Source: Oscillospiraceae bacterium
GTDB lineage: Bacteria; Bacillota; Clostridia; Oscillospirales; Acutalibacteraceae
Assembly (NCBI GenBank): GCA_029227055.1
Contig: JAQXZE010000022.1
Coordinates: 1-44,042, forward strand
Direction: 5' to 3'
DNA length: 44,042 bases
The notes below the pieces were generated by a model, which worked only from the letters and a program-made list of their open reading frames with translations, had not been told where the DNA came from and made no database searches. The position numbers were made by a program, and so were the translations under genes. Shown here in pieces: positions 31,661-39,930 of the stretch (the stretch's first letter is position 1; every line of letters starts with the position of its first letter).

Positions 31661-32722
31661 ATCTGTGACTTATGGCTTTATTTAGAAAAAACCGAAAAGC
31701 CAATATTCCTATACGGTATAGGCAACGGTGCCGATAAAATATATGCAGAATTATCTCGCCTTGGTATAAAAATAAGCGGTGTTTTTTCGACCGCAGAATT
31801 TGTTCGTGACAAAACCGTTTACGGCTTTAAGCTTACCGATTACGAGGATATAAAGAGCCGTTTTAGTGATTTTATTGTACTTGTTTGCTTTGGCAGTAAC
31901 AGAAGTGAGGTTTTTGCGGAAATAAAGCGAATTTCTGCCGAACAGGAATTATATTTCCCTGATGTTCCGGTTTTTGGAAGCGGTATTTTTAATCTTGAAT
32001 ATGCATTAGAAAACAAAGAGCGGTTAGAAAAGGTCTATTCCCTACTCGCTGACGAAAAATCCAAGAAAACCTTTGAAAATACTGTACTTTACAAGCTAAG
32101 CGGGAAATGTGAATATTTATACGAAATTGAAGAAGACCCAAACGAGCCTTTTGAAAACTTTTTAAAGCTTGACGATAATGAAGTCTACCTTGATTTAGGG
32201 GCTTATAACGGAGATACTGTGCTTGATTTTAAAAGTCGGGTAAACGGCTTTGATAAGATTATTGCAGCAGAGCCAAGCCCTCGCTCATTTAAAAAGCTAT
32301 GCGAAAACACAAAAGACACCGAAAATATTATATATCACAACAAATATATAAGCGACCATACAGGTACAATAGAAATCAGTAGTGGCAAAGGCAGAGGCAC
32401 CTCTTCCGTAAAGAAAGGAATTACGGTAGAATGTGATACTGCGGACAACCTAACCACCAACATTAAAGTTACCTTTTTAAAAGCCGATGTTGAGGGCGAA
32501 GAGATTAAAATGATATCGGGGGCTAGCAGAATAATAGCAGAGGACTGCCCCAAAATGCAGATTGCCTGTTACCACAAAAACGATGATTTATGGACTATTC
32601 CCGAAGCGGTGCTAAGTATTAACAAAAATTACGATGTATATATGCGCCATTTCCCCTATCTTCCCGCTTGGGACACACTTTTTTATTTTATCCCCAAAAT
32701 AAACTACGGACCGCCTAGATAA
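31661..32722 (+). CDS. FkbM-family methyltransferase with apparent ATC start
   Basis: The frame is open for 353 codons. The N-terminal part (about 1-150) looks like a nucleotide-binding fold (IFLYGIGNGADKIYAEL). The C-terminal part is an FkbM-type SAM methyltransferase: EVYLDLGAYNGDT (motif I, about residues 173-185), AAEPSPRSFKKL and FLKADVEGEEIKM. The family O-methylates sugars or small molecules. The puzzle is the start. Between the in-frame stop at 31646 and GTG at 32219 there is no ATG, GTG or TTG, but ATC at 31661 lies seven bases after AGGAGG (31648-31653), itself after a good promoter. Starting at 32219 would cut methyltransferase motif I. Either AUC initiates, or a start ATG has mutated to ATC. 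Confidence 0.8.
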   Translation: MCDLWLYLEKTEKPIFLYGIGNGADKIYAELSRLGIKISGVFSTAEFVRDKTVYGFKLTDYEDIKSRFSDFIVLVCFGSNRSEVFAEIKRISAEQELYFPDVPVFGSGIFNLEYALENKERLEKVYSLLADEKSKKTFENTVLYKLSGKCEYLYEIEEDPNEPFENFLKLDDNEVYLDLGAYNGDTVLDFKSRVNGFDKIIAAEPSPRSFKKLCENTKDTENIIYHNKYISDHTGTIEISSGKGRGTSSVKKGITVECDTADNLTTNIKVTFLKADVEGEEIKMISGASRIIAEDCPKMQIACYHKNDDLWTIPEAVLSINKNYDVYMRHFPYLPAWDTLFYFIPKINYGPPR

Positions 32723-32738
32723 AAGGCGGTCCGCTTTT
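32707..32738. terminator. Bidirectional terminator between the FkbM gene and spoVM
   Basis: CGGACCGCCT (32707-32716) and AGGCGGTCCG (32724-32733) are perfect ten-base arms. The FkbM stop codon lies in the loop region, and a T-rich run follows on the plus strand. Confidence 0.8.
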
Positions 32739-32747
32739 GTTATGTAA

Positions 32748-32831
32748 TTACTGACCCTGTTTTTTTATTCCGAAGAACATTCTTAAAATTCCGCTTAGAA
32801 ACCTTGGACTTTTTACTAAAATTACCTTCAT
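32748..32831 (-). CDS. spoVM: Stage V sporulation protein SpoVM
   Basis: SpoVM is a tiny amphipathic helix that recognises the curved forespore membrane and anchors SpoIVA during spore-coat assembly. The predicted 27 residues (MKVILVKSPRFL through IKKQGQ) align with Bacillus SpoVM: MKF/MKV start, Pro at position 9, FLxGI(V/L)R(A/M) core and a basic end. GGAGG lies seven bases before the ATG. Its place in the priA-rsgA cluster is the same as in Bacillus, where spoVM closes the region after rsgA, rpe and thiN. It is the best sign that the organism sporulates or descends from spore formers. Confidence 0.9.
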   Translation of the reverse strand: MKVILVKSPRFLSGILRMFFGIKKQGQ

Positions 32832-32846
32832 AAAAATACCTCCGAA

Positions 32847-32993
32847 TCAAATTTTAGAGCAGGAAAAGCCTAAAATTATTACCCAAATGGCTAAAACTGC
32901 AATCAAAAAGCGCGGGGGACAAAAACAGCTTATTAAAAGCCCCAAAGCAAAGTTTATTGCCACAAGACCTTTATTAAATTTGCATCTACGCAT
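32847..32993 (-). CDS. Small hydrophobic protein, 48 aa, unknown function
   Basis: The open frame begins with ATG at 32993 and ends with TGA at 32847. The peptide starts MRRCKFNKG, followed by one or two hydrophobic stretches (about 9-25 and 29-43) with a Cys-rich turn (SCFCPPRF) and a short tail. A strong GGGAGGGAG lies just before the start but is enclosed in an 11-pair hairpin. It lies between rsgA and spoVM, 15 bases before the spoVM ATG. I do not recognise the family with confidence. Position suggests a sporulation or envelope role, which is inference only. Confidence 0.65.
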   Translation of the reverse strand: MRRCKFNKGLVAINFALGLLISCFCPPRFLIAVLAIWVIILGFSCSKI

Positions 32994-32997
32994 TTCG

Positions 32998-33032
32998 CTC
33001 CCTCCCGATACTACATAATAGTCGGGAGGGAG
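32998..33032 (-). promoter_or_regulatory. Hairpin that covers the ribosome binding site of the 48-aa gene
   Basis: On the minus strand CTCCCTCCCGA and TCGGGAGGGAG are perfect 11-base arms with a 13-base loop. The 3' arm is the ribosome binding site of the small gene, four bases before its ATG. No T run follows on the minus strand, so it is less likely to be a plain terminator of rsgA. Confidence 0.7.
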
Positions 33033-33049
33033 TGAATTTGTTACAAATA

Positions 33050-33943
33050 TTATTTTTTTGCACTATTCCACTGTTTTAAGTCCTTTAATTCTTCAAAAAT
33101 AGCAGAATAACTCTGATGGCGTGATTTTGAAATCTGCCCCTCTTCTACCGCCTTTAAAACTCCGCAACCCTTTTCGCAAACATGGGTACAGCCTGTAAAA
33201 CGGCAGTTATCTCTGAATTCATCAAAATCGGTAAAGCAGAACTCGAGTTGCTCTTTAAAATTATAATCGAATTTCTCATTTTCTATTGCGGAAAAACCCG
33301 GAGTATCGGCAACAAACCCGTTTAGCTTATGAGGAAAAAGCTCTGTATGGCGGGTAGTGTGTCTGCCTCTGCCAAGCTTATCGCTCACTTCCCCTGTGGC
33401 AAGGGTGATTTCTTCCCCGAAAAAGTTATTAAGAATACTCGATTTTCCGACACCCGAATTGCCCGAAAAAGCACTTACACAGTTAGAAAATTCCAAAAAG
33501 AGCTCTTCTACACCGCTACCCGTCAGGGCTGAAACGGTAAAGACCTTAAAGCCTGCCTTTTTATAGATTTCTTCATATTCCGAAAAATCTCCCATATCAG
33601 CCTTATTAAAGACGATTATCGGCTCAATATTATGGTAAACAGCTAGAGCTGTAAGACGGTCTATCATAAGTGTATCGGGGGCGGGAGAAGTATGCGAAGA
33701 GACTATAAAAAGCTTATCAATATTTGATATAGCAGGGCGTATAAGCTGATTTTTTCGTTCCATTATCGCTTCTACAACGCCGTGCTTTGTATCAATCAGA
33801 GAAAACTCAGCAAAGTCGCCTACCAAGGGGGTTATCCCCTGCTTTTTAAAGTTGCCTCTTGCCTTACATTCGTAAACTTCGCCGTCATTATAAAGGTAGT
33901 AAAAACCCGAAATAGCTTTAATTATTCTTCCTTGCATAATCAC
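33050..33943 (-). CDS. rsgA: Ribosome small-subunit biogenesis GTPase RsgA
   Basis: RsgA is a circularly permuted GTPase that checks late 30S maturation. The 297-aa protein has an N-terminal OB fold (about 1-65), then G4 NKAD, later G1 GNSGVGKSS and G3 DTPGF in the permuted order, and a C-terminal zinc knuckle (CRFTGCTHVCEKGC). Start: GTG at 33943 or ATG two codons on; no clear binding site helps to choose. It is eight bases after prkC, and PrkC phosphorylates this GTPase in Bacillus, so the linkage has sense. Confidence 0.95.
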   Translation of the reverse strand: MIMQGRIIKAISGFYYLYNDGEVYECKARGNFKKQGITPLVGDFAEFSLIDTKHGVVEAIMERKNQLIRPAISNIDKLFIVSSHTSPAPDTLMIDRLTALAVYHNIEPIIVFNKADMGDFSEYEEIYKKAGFKVFTVSALTGSGVEELFLEFSNCVSAFSGNSGVGKSSILNNFFGEEITLATGEVSDKLGRGRHTTRHTELFPHKLNGFVADTPGFSAIENEKFDYNFKEQLEFCFTDFDEFRDNCRFTGCTHVCEKGCGVLKAVEEGQISKSRHQSYSAIFEELKDLKQWNSAKK

Positions 33944-33951
33944 TGTGTAAC

Positions 33952-35913
33952 TTATTCATAACTTTCAGAAATTATTTTACCGGTAGTTGAATCAACCGTA
34001 ACAGTAGCGTATTTGATATAGTCTTCACCGTCTTTTGTGAACATAACATCTGCAATATAGGTTTTTTCCTTGGTTGTTACCTTTTCAAACATAAAGCTTT
34101 CAAGGGCGGTTATATTGATTTTTTCACTCTCCTGCTTTATTCTGCCATCAACCCAAAGCGAAATCTTACCTACATCAAACTGATAGCTACTCGGTAAGAA
34201 AATTTCTAAATCAAACTCATACTTACCCGTGCTTACAACTATATCAACATTTGTACCCTCAGCTACCTGTTCAGAGGTATTAGCGTCAGGACTTTGTGAA
34301 ACAACATACCCTTCTGCAAAATACTTACTTCCTGGTCTTATATTAGTTTCCTTAACTGTATAGATAAGTCCTTCTTTAGAAACTCTCTCAATAGCTTTAG
34401 TTTCGGTAAGACCGATTAAGTTTGGAACATCAACATATTTTGTAGCCTTACCTGTGCTTATGAATACAGTTACCTTTGAGCCAACAAGCTGAAGTGATGT
34501 CTTTGCAGGCTCTGTTTTAATTACATGACCTACTTCAACCTCATCACTTGCCATTTCGGTAACTATAACCTCAAACTTTTTGGATTTAAGCTCATCAACC
34601 GCATAGGATTCGGTTTTTCCGTAAACATCGGGCACCTTAACTGTCGACTGACCCATACTAACCTTAAGGGTAATCTTAGCGCCTTTTTTTAGCTTTTTAT
34701 TAACTTCCTGATCCTGTTCGAAAACATATCCGTATTCGGCTTCTTCATTGCTCTCCCATATAGGTTCAAAATCGAACTGATCATTATAGGTGGCGTTGTT
34801 TTTGATTTGCTCCCAAGTCATACCAACAAAGTTGGGACAAGGAATTTCAGCACCTGTATTTGTAAACAGTTTTGGTATAAAAATTGCTCCCAATACAATA
34901 ACTGCAATAATCAAAGCCGCCGCAATACCTGCCAAAATCGGTATCATATTATTGGTGGGCTTTTCTTCCCCTTCACGCTGAGCTTTTATCGGCTCAGAAT
35001 CTGCCGCCGGTGTAGATGACCTTACATTTCCAACAAACTTTGTAGGCGAATCGTCTACAAAATAGCTGTATGAGAAGGTAGCCGAAGGGTCTTTTTTGAA
35101 CTCTTCCAAATCGCAGAGCATTTCTGCCGCAGACAAATAACGCTTTTCTGCAACCTTTTGCATTGCGTGCATTGTTATCTGTTCAAGACCTAGAGGAATT
35201 GAGCCGTTGATTTCGGTAGGAAGCTGCGGTTCTCTTTGAAGCTGCATAATAGCAACCGAAACTGCACTTTCTGCCTGGAAAGGCAACTGACCTGTAATCA
35301 TTTCATACATCATAACGCCGACTGAATATATGTCGGTCTTTTCGTCGGTCTTTTCTCCCCTTGCCTGTTCGGGACTAATATAATGAACAGAGCCTATTGC
35401 CTTATCGGTAATAGTGCGTTGTTCACTTCTTGCAAAACGGGCAATACCAAAGTCGGTAACCTTAATTGTACCGTCAGGTAAAACCATTATATTCTGAGGC
35501 TTTACATCGCGGTGAACTATGCCCTTATCGTGAGCGTGCTGAAGTCCCTTCAAAATCTGTATTGTAAAGTATACAGCATCCTTCCAACGAAGACTTCCCT
35601 GACGCTCTATAAGTTCTTTTAAAGTAATACCGTCAATATATTCCATAACGATATACTGAATAATATCTCCGAAGCTTACATCGTAAACCTTTACTATGTT
35701 AGGGTGAGATAAAACTGCAATCGCTCTTGATTCATTCTTAAAACGGCGAATAAATTCTTCGTTTGAAACAAATTCGTCTTTTAGAATTTTTATAGCAACG
35801 ATTCTATCCTCTACATTATCTCTCGCCTTATAAACTACTGCCATTCCGCCTACGCCGATAATTTCCTGAATTTCATATCGGCCGTCAAGTCGTTTTCCAA
35901 CATATTTATCCAT
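33952..35913 (-). CDS. prkC: PASTA-domain Ser/Thr protein kinase (PrkC/Stk1 type)
   Basis: This is the membrane kinase that senses wall fragments or lipid II and controls wall metabolism, germination and translation. The 653-aa protein has a Hanks-type kinase domain (about 12-270) with GVGGMAVVYKA, the ATP Lys in VAIKIL, HRDVKPQN (134-141) and DFG (154-156). A juxtamembrane region, one membrane helix (about 325-350), three PASTA repeats (about 355-560) and an extra C-terminal beta domain of about 85 residues follow. It lies 14 bases after the phosphatase prpC, its usual antagonist. The start has AAAGGATA. Confidence 0.96.
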   Translation of the reverse strand: MDKYVGKRLDGRYEIQEIIGVGGMAVVYKARDNVEDRIVAIKILKDEFVSNEEFIRRFKNESRAIAVLSHPNIVKVYDVSFGDIIQYIVMEYIDGITLKELIERQGSLRWKDAVYFTIQILKGLQHAHDKGIVHRDVKPQNIMVLPDGTIKVTDFGIARFARSEQRTITDKAIGSVHYISPEQARGEKTDEKTDIYSVGVMMYEMITGQLPFQAESAVSVAIMQLQREPQLPTEINGSIPLGLEQITMHAMQKVAEKRYLSAAEMLCDLEEFKKDPSATFSYSYFVDDSPTKFVGNVRSSTPAADSEPIKAQREGEEKPTNNMIPILAGIAAALIIAVIVLGAIFIPKLFTNTGAEIPCPNFVGMTWEQIKNNATYNDQFDFEPIWESNEEAEYGYVFEQDQEVNKKLKKGAKITLKVSMGQSTVKVPDVYGKTESYAVDELKSKKFEVIVTEMASDEVEVGHVIKTEPAKTSLQLVGSKVTVFISTGKATKYVDVPNLIGLTETKAIERVSKEGLIYTVKETNIRPGSKYFAEGYVVSQSPDANTSEQVAEGTNVDIVVSTGKYEFDLEIFLPSSYQFDVGKISLWVDGRIKQESEKINITALESFMFEKVTTKEKTYIADVMFTKDGEDYIKYATVTVDSTTGKIISESYE

Positions 35914-35927
35914 AACAAATATCCTTT

Positions 35928-36653
35928 CTAACCGGTAATGGTTACAACAGCTATGTTATCGCCGCCGCCGTTTTTATTTGCAGCAGACACCAAAAGCTCT
36001 GCCACATCTTCTATTTTGTTATTTTTGAAAATATCCAAAATTTCCGAAGGCTCGGCAAAATTTGAAAGACCGTCTGTGCAGATAAGAAGTGTCTCGCCTG
36101 ACTTTATTTCAATAATATCCGAGTCGGCAATTACATTTTCCTCGGCACCGAGCGCCCTTGTTATAACATTCTTTTTGGGATGCACCTTAGCCTCATTCGG
36201 CGTAAGCTTTCCGCTCTCAAGCAGACTTTGTACAACCGAGTGGTCACGGGTGAGCTGAGTTAATTCGTCACTCACAAGATAAGCTCGGCTATCACCCACA
36301 TGGGCAATAACTGCAACCCCGTTTCGCACCAAGGCTACAACAGCGGTTGTTCCCATACCTGACAGCGACTCGTTTTTCATTGATAAATCATAGATTTCTA
36401 TGTTAGCGGATAAAATTGCATTATTTAGCATTTTTTCGATATCTTCATCTTTCATAGAAGTTCTGTATGATTTTACAACATATTCCGAAATCACTTTTAC
36501 CGCGGTTTCACTAGCGATATTACCCGCATTAGCACCGCCCATACCGTCACACACTACGGCAAAAACAGAGCCATCGGAAATTTCTCCGGTAAAATACGCG
36601 TCCTGATTGGAACTTCTTACCATTCCGATATCCATCTTACTGAATATCTGCAT
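35928..36653 (-). CDS. prpC: PP2C-type protein phosphatase (PrpC/Stp)
   Basis: PrpC is a metal-dependent Ser/Thr phosphatase that reverses PrkC phosphorylation. The 241-aa protein has the PP2C motifs: RSSNQDAYF (first metal Asp), VVCDGMGGANAGN, AHVGDSRAYL, TRDHS and CTDGLSN, and ends with GGGDNIAVV. I chose the ATG at 36653 from GGAGGGAGATAAAA just upstream; the longer in-frame form begins within that site. It overlaps the rlmN end by 17 bases, so the two are coupled. Confidence 0.95.
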   Translation of the reverse strand: MQIFSKMDIGMVRSSNQDAYFTGEISDGSVFAVVCDGMGGANAGNIASETAVKVISEYVVKSYRTSMKDEDIEKMLNNAILSANIEIYDLSMKNESLSGMGTTAVVALVRNGVAVIAHVGDSRAYLVSDELTQLTRDHSVVQSLLESGKLTPNEAKVHPKKNVITRALGAEENVIADSDIIEIKSGETLLICTDGLSNFAEPSEILDIFKNNKIEDVAELLVSAANKNGGGDNIAVVTITG

Positions 36654-37701
36654 TTTTATCTCCCTCCTTTGCATTCCTGCGAAGCTGACCGCAAGAAGCG
36701 TTAATGTCAGAACCTAAAGTGCGTCTTACCGTTGCGGTAATGCCCTTAGACTCCAATAATTCTTTAAAATGTAAAATTCTATTCCTGTCGGGTTTTTTAT
36801 ATGAATTTTCAACCACAGGATTTACAGGAATTAAATTTATATGACTCATTATTCCCTTAAGCCGTCCGGCTAGCTCTATTGCGCACTCATCGGTATCGGT
36901 AACACCCGAAATCAGCGCATACTCAAAGGAAATTCTGCGAGTAGTAATCTTCTGATAATCCTTACAAGCTTTAAGGAGCGCGTCAATATTCCACTTTTTA
37001 TTTACAGGCATTATACTGCTTCGAAGCTCGTCATTCGGCGCGTGAAGTGAAACAGAAAGGGTTATGGGAAGTGAAAGCTCAGCTAATTTATAAATACCCG
37101 AAACCACACCCGAAGTTGACAGCGATATATGGCGAAGACCTATATTCATACCGTTATCGTCACTTACAAGCTTTAAAAACCTAACCGAGTTATCAAAGTT
37201 ATCAAGCGGTTCGCCCATTCCCATCATAACCACATTTGAAACCCTTATATTATTATCCCTCTCGGCTGCCATAATTTGAGAGAGAATTTCGGATGCTGTA
37301 AGATTTCTAGATAATCCGTTTATTCCCGAGGCACAGAAGCTACAACCCATTCTGCAACCTACCTGTGTTGAAACACAGACGGTATATCCGTGATTATATT
37401 TCATAAGCACCGATTCAATATACTCACCGTCATAAAGGCTATAAAGATATTTAACCGTATCGTCAATCTTTGATTTAAACCGCTTTACAATCTTTACATC
37501 GGCTATATAACATTTTTCTTTTAAGGTTTCTCGCAAGGCTTTCGGGATGTCTGTCATTTCGTCAAAATCGCAAACCCCTGAATGAAGCCATTTAAATATT
37601 TGCTTTGCTCTAAAACGGGGCTGACCGAGTGTTCCTAAAAACTCTTCGAGCTCACCTAGATACATTGACTTAACATCAATCTTTGATAATATAAGTTTCA
37701 C
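36637..37701 (-). CDS. rlmN: 23S rRNA/tRNA adenine-C2 methyltransferase RlmN
   Basis: RlmN is a radical SAM enzyme that methylates A2503 of 23S rRNA and A37 of some tRNAs. The 354-aa protein has the cluster motif CRMGCSFC (C116, C120, C123), MGMGEPL, and the catalytic pair of methyl-carrying Cys near the end (NASCGQLR) and Cys in the core. The start is GTG at 37701, directly after the rsmB stop (TAG), with AAGTAGG as a weak site. The gene order rsmB-rlmN-prpC is that of Bacillus. Confidence 0.96.
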   Translation of the reverse strand: MKLILSKIDVKSMYLGELEEFLGTLGQPRFRAKQIFKWLHSGVCDFDEMTDIPKALRETLKEKCYIADVKIVKRFKSKIDDTVKYLYSLYDGEYIESVLMKYNHGYTVCVSTQVGCRMGCSFCASGINGLSRNLTASEILSQIMAAERDNNIRVSNVVMMGMGEPLDNFDNSVRFLKLVSDDNGMNIGLRHISLSTSGVVSGIYKLAELSLPITLSVSLHAPNDELRSSIMPVNKKWNIDALLKACKDYQKITTRRISFEYALISGVTDTDECAIELAGRLKGIMSHINLIPVNPVVENSYKKPDRNRILHFKELLESKGITATVRRTLGSDINASCGQLRRNAKEGDKNADIQ

Positions 37702-38976
37702 CTACTTTTTATATAAAAGAGCACAGTAAAAACCGTCTGTGCCGTCAATATGAGGCATAAAGGTATGTTCATATTCTAGTGTGAAGTTTTTATTATCTTC
37801 AAGAAAATTGGCAATCATTTCTTCATTCTCTTCTCTTCTTAAAGTACAGGTAGAATAAAGAATACGGCCGTTTTCTTTTAGATAATTTACAGCGTTTGAA
37901 AGGATTTCTCTTTGGATTTTTTGAAGCTCAGTAAAATCCTCTATATTTTTATATTTAATTTCGGGCTTACGGCGAAGAACACCTAGTCCCGAACAGGGAA
38001 CATCACAAAGAATTGCATCAAAAAGGGATAATTCCTTATTAAAAACAGTAGCGTCTGAAACTTGGGGTTTTATTGCAGAAAGACCTAACCTCTTGGCGCC
38101 ATTTTCTATAAGATTTACTCTTTTTTTGTAAAGGTCACAGGAAACGATTTCTCCCTTATCCTCCATAATCTCAGCCATTGTAAAGCTCTTACCGCCGGGG
38201 GCTGCACAAAGGTCCAAAACCCTCTCACCCGATTTAAGAGAAAGCTTAGTAACCACTGTTTGCGAAGCGGTATCCTGAATATGATAAAAGCCTCTTTTAT
38301 AAAGCTCGCTTTTTCTTATATCAAAACCATTCTCCAAAACAAGAGCATTTTCTATAAATTCGTGCTCTCTAGCTGTTAGACCCTCTTCTAAAAGAGCAGT
38401 TATTAAGCCTTTAGCATCGGTTTTAAGGGTATTTACCTTTAAAATTACGGGTGGGGCTTCATTGCCCGATTTTAAAAGCTCAACAGCATTTTCTTTGCCG
38501 TAATCGGCAATAAAGCTTTCAATTATCCACTCAGGGCAAGAGTATCTAACCGACAGTTCTTTTACACCTTCTCCGCTCGGAAGCTCTACAGGGTTTCTTA
38601 TAATATTTCTCAAAACCGCATTAACAAAGCCCGAATTTCTAGCCTCTTTTGAGCGTTTAACAATATTTACCGACTCATTAACTGCAGCGCTTTCAGGAAT
38701 ACGCTCTAAAAACATAAGCTGATATATTGCTATTCTTATAGCCTCGGCAGTTATTGGCGAAAGTTTTTTAACAGGAGTTTTTGAAAGCCTTGAAATTACA
38801 TAATCTATAGTAATTTTTCTATCCAAAACTCCGTAAAAAAGGGTTGTAGCAAGTGCCTTATCCTTATCGGAGATATCAGTACAAGACAAATATTTATCAA
38901 GGGTAATATTCGAATAAGCATTTTCTTTATTAACCTTTATCAGCGCATTAACTGCGATTAAACGAGCATTTGCCAT
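37702..38976 (-). CDS. rsmB: 16S rRNA cytosine-C5 methyltransferase RsmB
   Basis: RsmB methylates C967 of 16S rRNA (E. coli numbering). The 424-aa protein has a NusB-like N-terminal RNA-binding domain (about 1-130) and a SAM domain with VLDLCAAPGGKSF (motif I), the DVPCSGLG Cys and the catalytic Cys in YSTCTLRREE. It starts three bases after the fmt stop and is followed directly by rlmN, in a tight operon. Confidence 0.96.
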   Translation of the reverse strand: MANARLIAVNALIKVNKENAYSNITLDKYLSCTDISDKDKALATTLFYGVLDRKITIDYVISRLSKTPVKKLSPITAEAIRIAIYQLMFLERIPESAAVNESVNIVKRSKEARNSGFVNAVLRNIIRNPVELPSGEGVKELSVRYSCPEWIIESFIADYGKENAVELLKSGNEAPPVILKVNTLKTDAKGLITALLEEGLTAREHEFIENALVLENGFDIRKSELYKRGFYHIQDTASQTVVTKLSLKSGERVLDLCAAPGGKSFTMAEIMEDKGEIVSCDLYKKRVNLIENGAKRLGLSAIKPQVSDATVFNKELSLFDAILCDVPCSGLGVLRRKPEIKYKNIEDFTELQKIQREILSNAVNYLKENGRILYSTCTLRREENEEMIANFLEDNKNFTLEYEHTFMPHIDGTDGFYCALLYKK

Positions 38977-38979
38977 AAA

Positions 38980-39915
38980 CTATACCTTTTCTATTAAAGT
39001 TCCAACGGGTATTTTTCTGCCGTTTTGCATTACAGATACCGCCATTGCCTTGCTACCCTCGGGTTGAACCTCTAAAAGCTCGAGCACACTGCCGTCCCCA
39101 CAAGCAATATAAAGTCTTGTGTCGGACAAAATTACAGTGCCACAGGGTTTATCTGTAGTTATATCTAAAGCCTTAGCTTTTATAACCTTTATTCTCTTAC
39201 CCTCTAAAAGAAAGTAAGCGCAAGGCCAAGAATAAAGACCTCTCACCATAAATTCAAGGGTTTTTGCCGTTTTTGAAAAATCCATAAGCGCCATTTCTTT
39301 TTTAAGGATAGGTGCATAGGAAATGCCATCACTAGACTGCGGTGTTCTTGTAGCCGTTCCGTCTGCTATCTTTTCGATAGTTTTAACGGTAAGGTCGGCA
39401 CTGACATAAGAAAGGCGTTCAAAAAGCTCGTCTGCCGTTTCGTCGTCCCCGATTTTTACCCTTTCGGTTTCAATGATATCACCTGTATCCATACCCTCGT
39501 CCATATACATTATTGTAACACCCGTTTCGCTCTCTCCTGAGACTATTGCCCACTGAATAGGAGATGCGCCTCTATAGGCAGGTAGAAGTGACGCGTGGCC
39601 ATTAATACAACCGTATTTTGCCGAATTTAGTATTTCTTTCGGTAAAATCTTTCCGTATGCTACAACTACTATTAGCTCGGGAGCGAGTTCATTTATTATT
39701 TCAAGTGCTTTGCCGTCCCTTAAAGTATCGGGCTGAAAAACGGGTATATTATGCTCTAGACAAAAGACCTTGACGGGCGGCGGAGTAAGTATCCTTTTTC
39801 TGCCTACGGGTTTATCGGGTTGAGCAAAAGCTCCCACTACCTCGTGCCCCGCATCAGTCAGCGCCTTTAGGGTTTTTACCGAATACTCGGGTGTACCCAT
39901 AAAAACTATTCTCAT
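38980..39915 (-). CDS. fmt: Methionyl-tRNA formyltransferase
   Basis: Fmt formylates the initiator Met-tRNA, whose gene lies at the left end of this window. The 311-aa protein has MGTPEYSVK at the N-terminus, the hydrolase-like core NGHASLLPAYRGASPIQWAI with catalytic Asn and His (given as parts NGHASLLP and RGASPIQW), and GVTIMYMDEGMDTGDI. The start has TAGGAG at good spacing. It is 15 bases after def, which removes the formyl group again. Confidence 0.97.
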   Translation of the reverse strand: MRIVFMGTPEYSVKTLKALTDAGHEVVGAFAQPDKPVGRKRILTPPPVKVFCLEHNIPVFQPDTLRDGKALEIINELAPELIVVVAYGKILPKEILNSAKYGCINGHASLLPAYRGASPIQWAIVSGESETGVTIMYMDEGMDTGDIIETERVKIGDDETADELFERLSYVSADLTVKTIEKIADGTATRTPQSSDGISYAPILKKEMALMDFSKTAKTLEFMVRGLYSWPCAYFLLEGKRIKVIKAKALDITTDKPCGTVILSDTRLYIACGDGSVLELLEVQPEGSKAMAVSVMQNGRKIPVGTLIEKV

Positions 39916-39930
39916 AAATATAACTCCTAG

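Noticed and set aside
31665-31740. GTG at 31665 or ATG at 31672 as start near the AGGAGG
   Set aside because: Both frames stop within 25 codons, so they do not give the methyltransferase.
32219-32722. FkbM methyltransferase starting at GTG 32219
   Set aside because: This start falls inside the SAM-binding motif and leaves 186 open, protein-like codons unexplained, with a promoter and AGGAGG far upstream.
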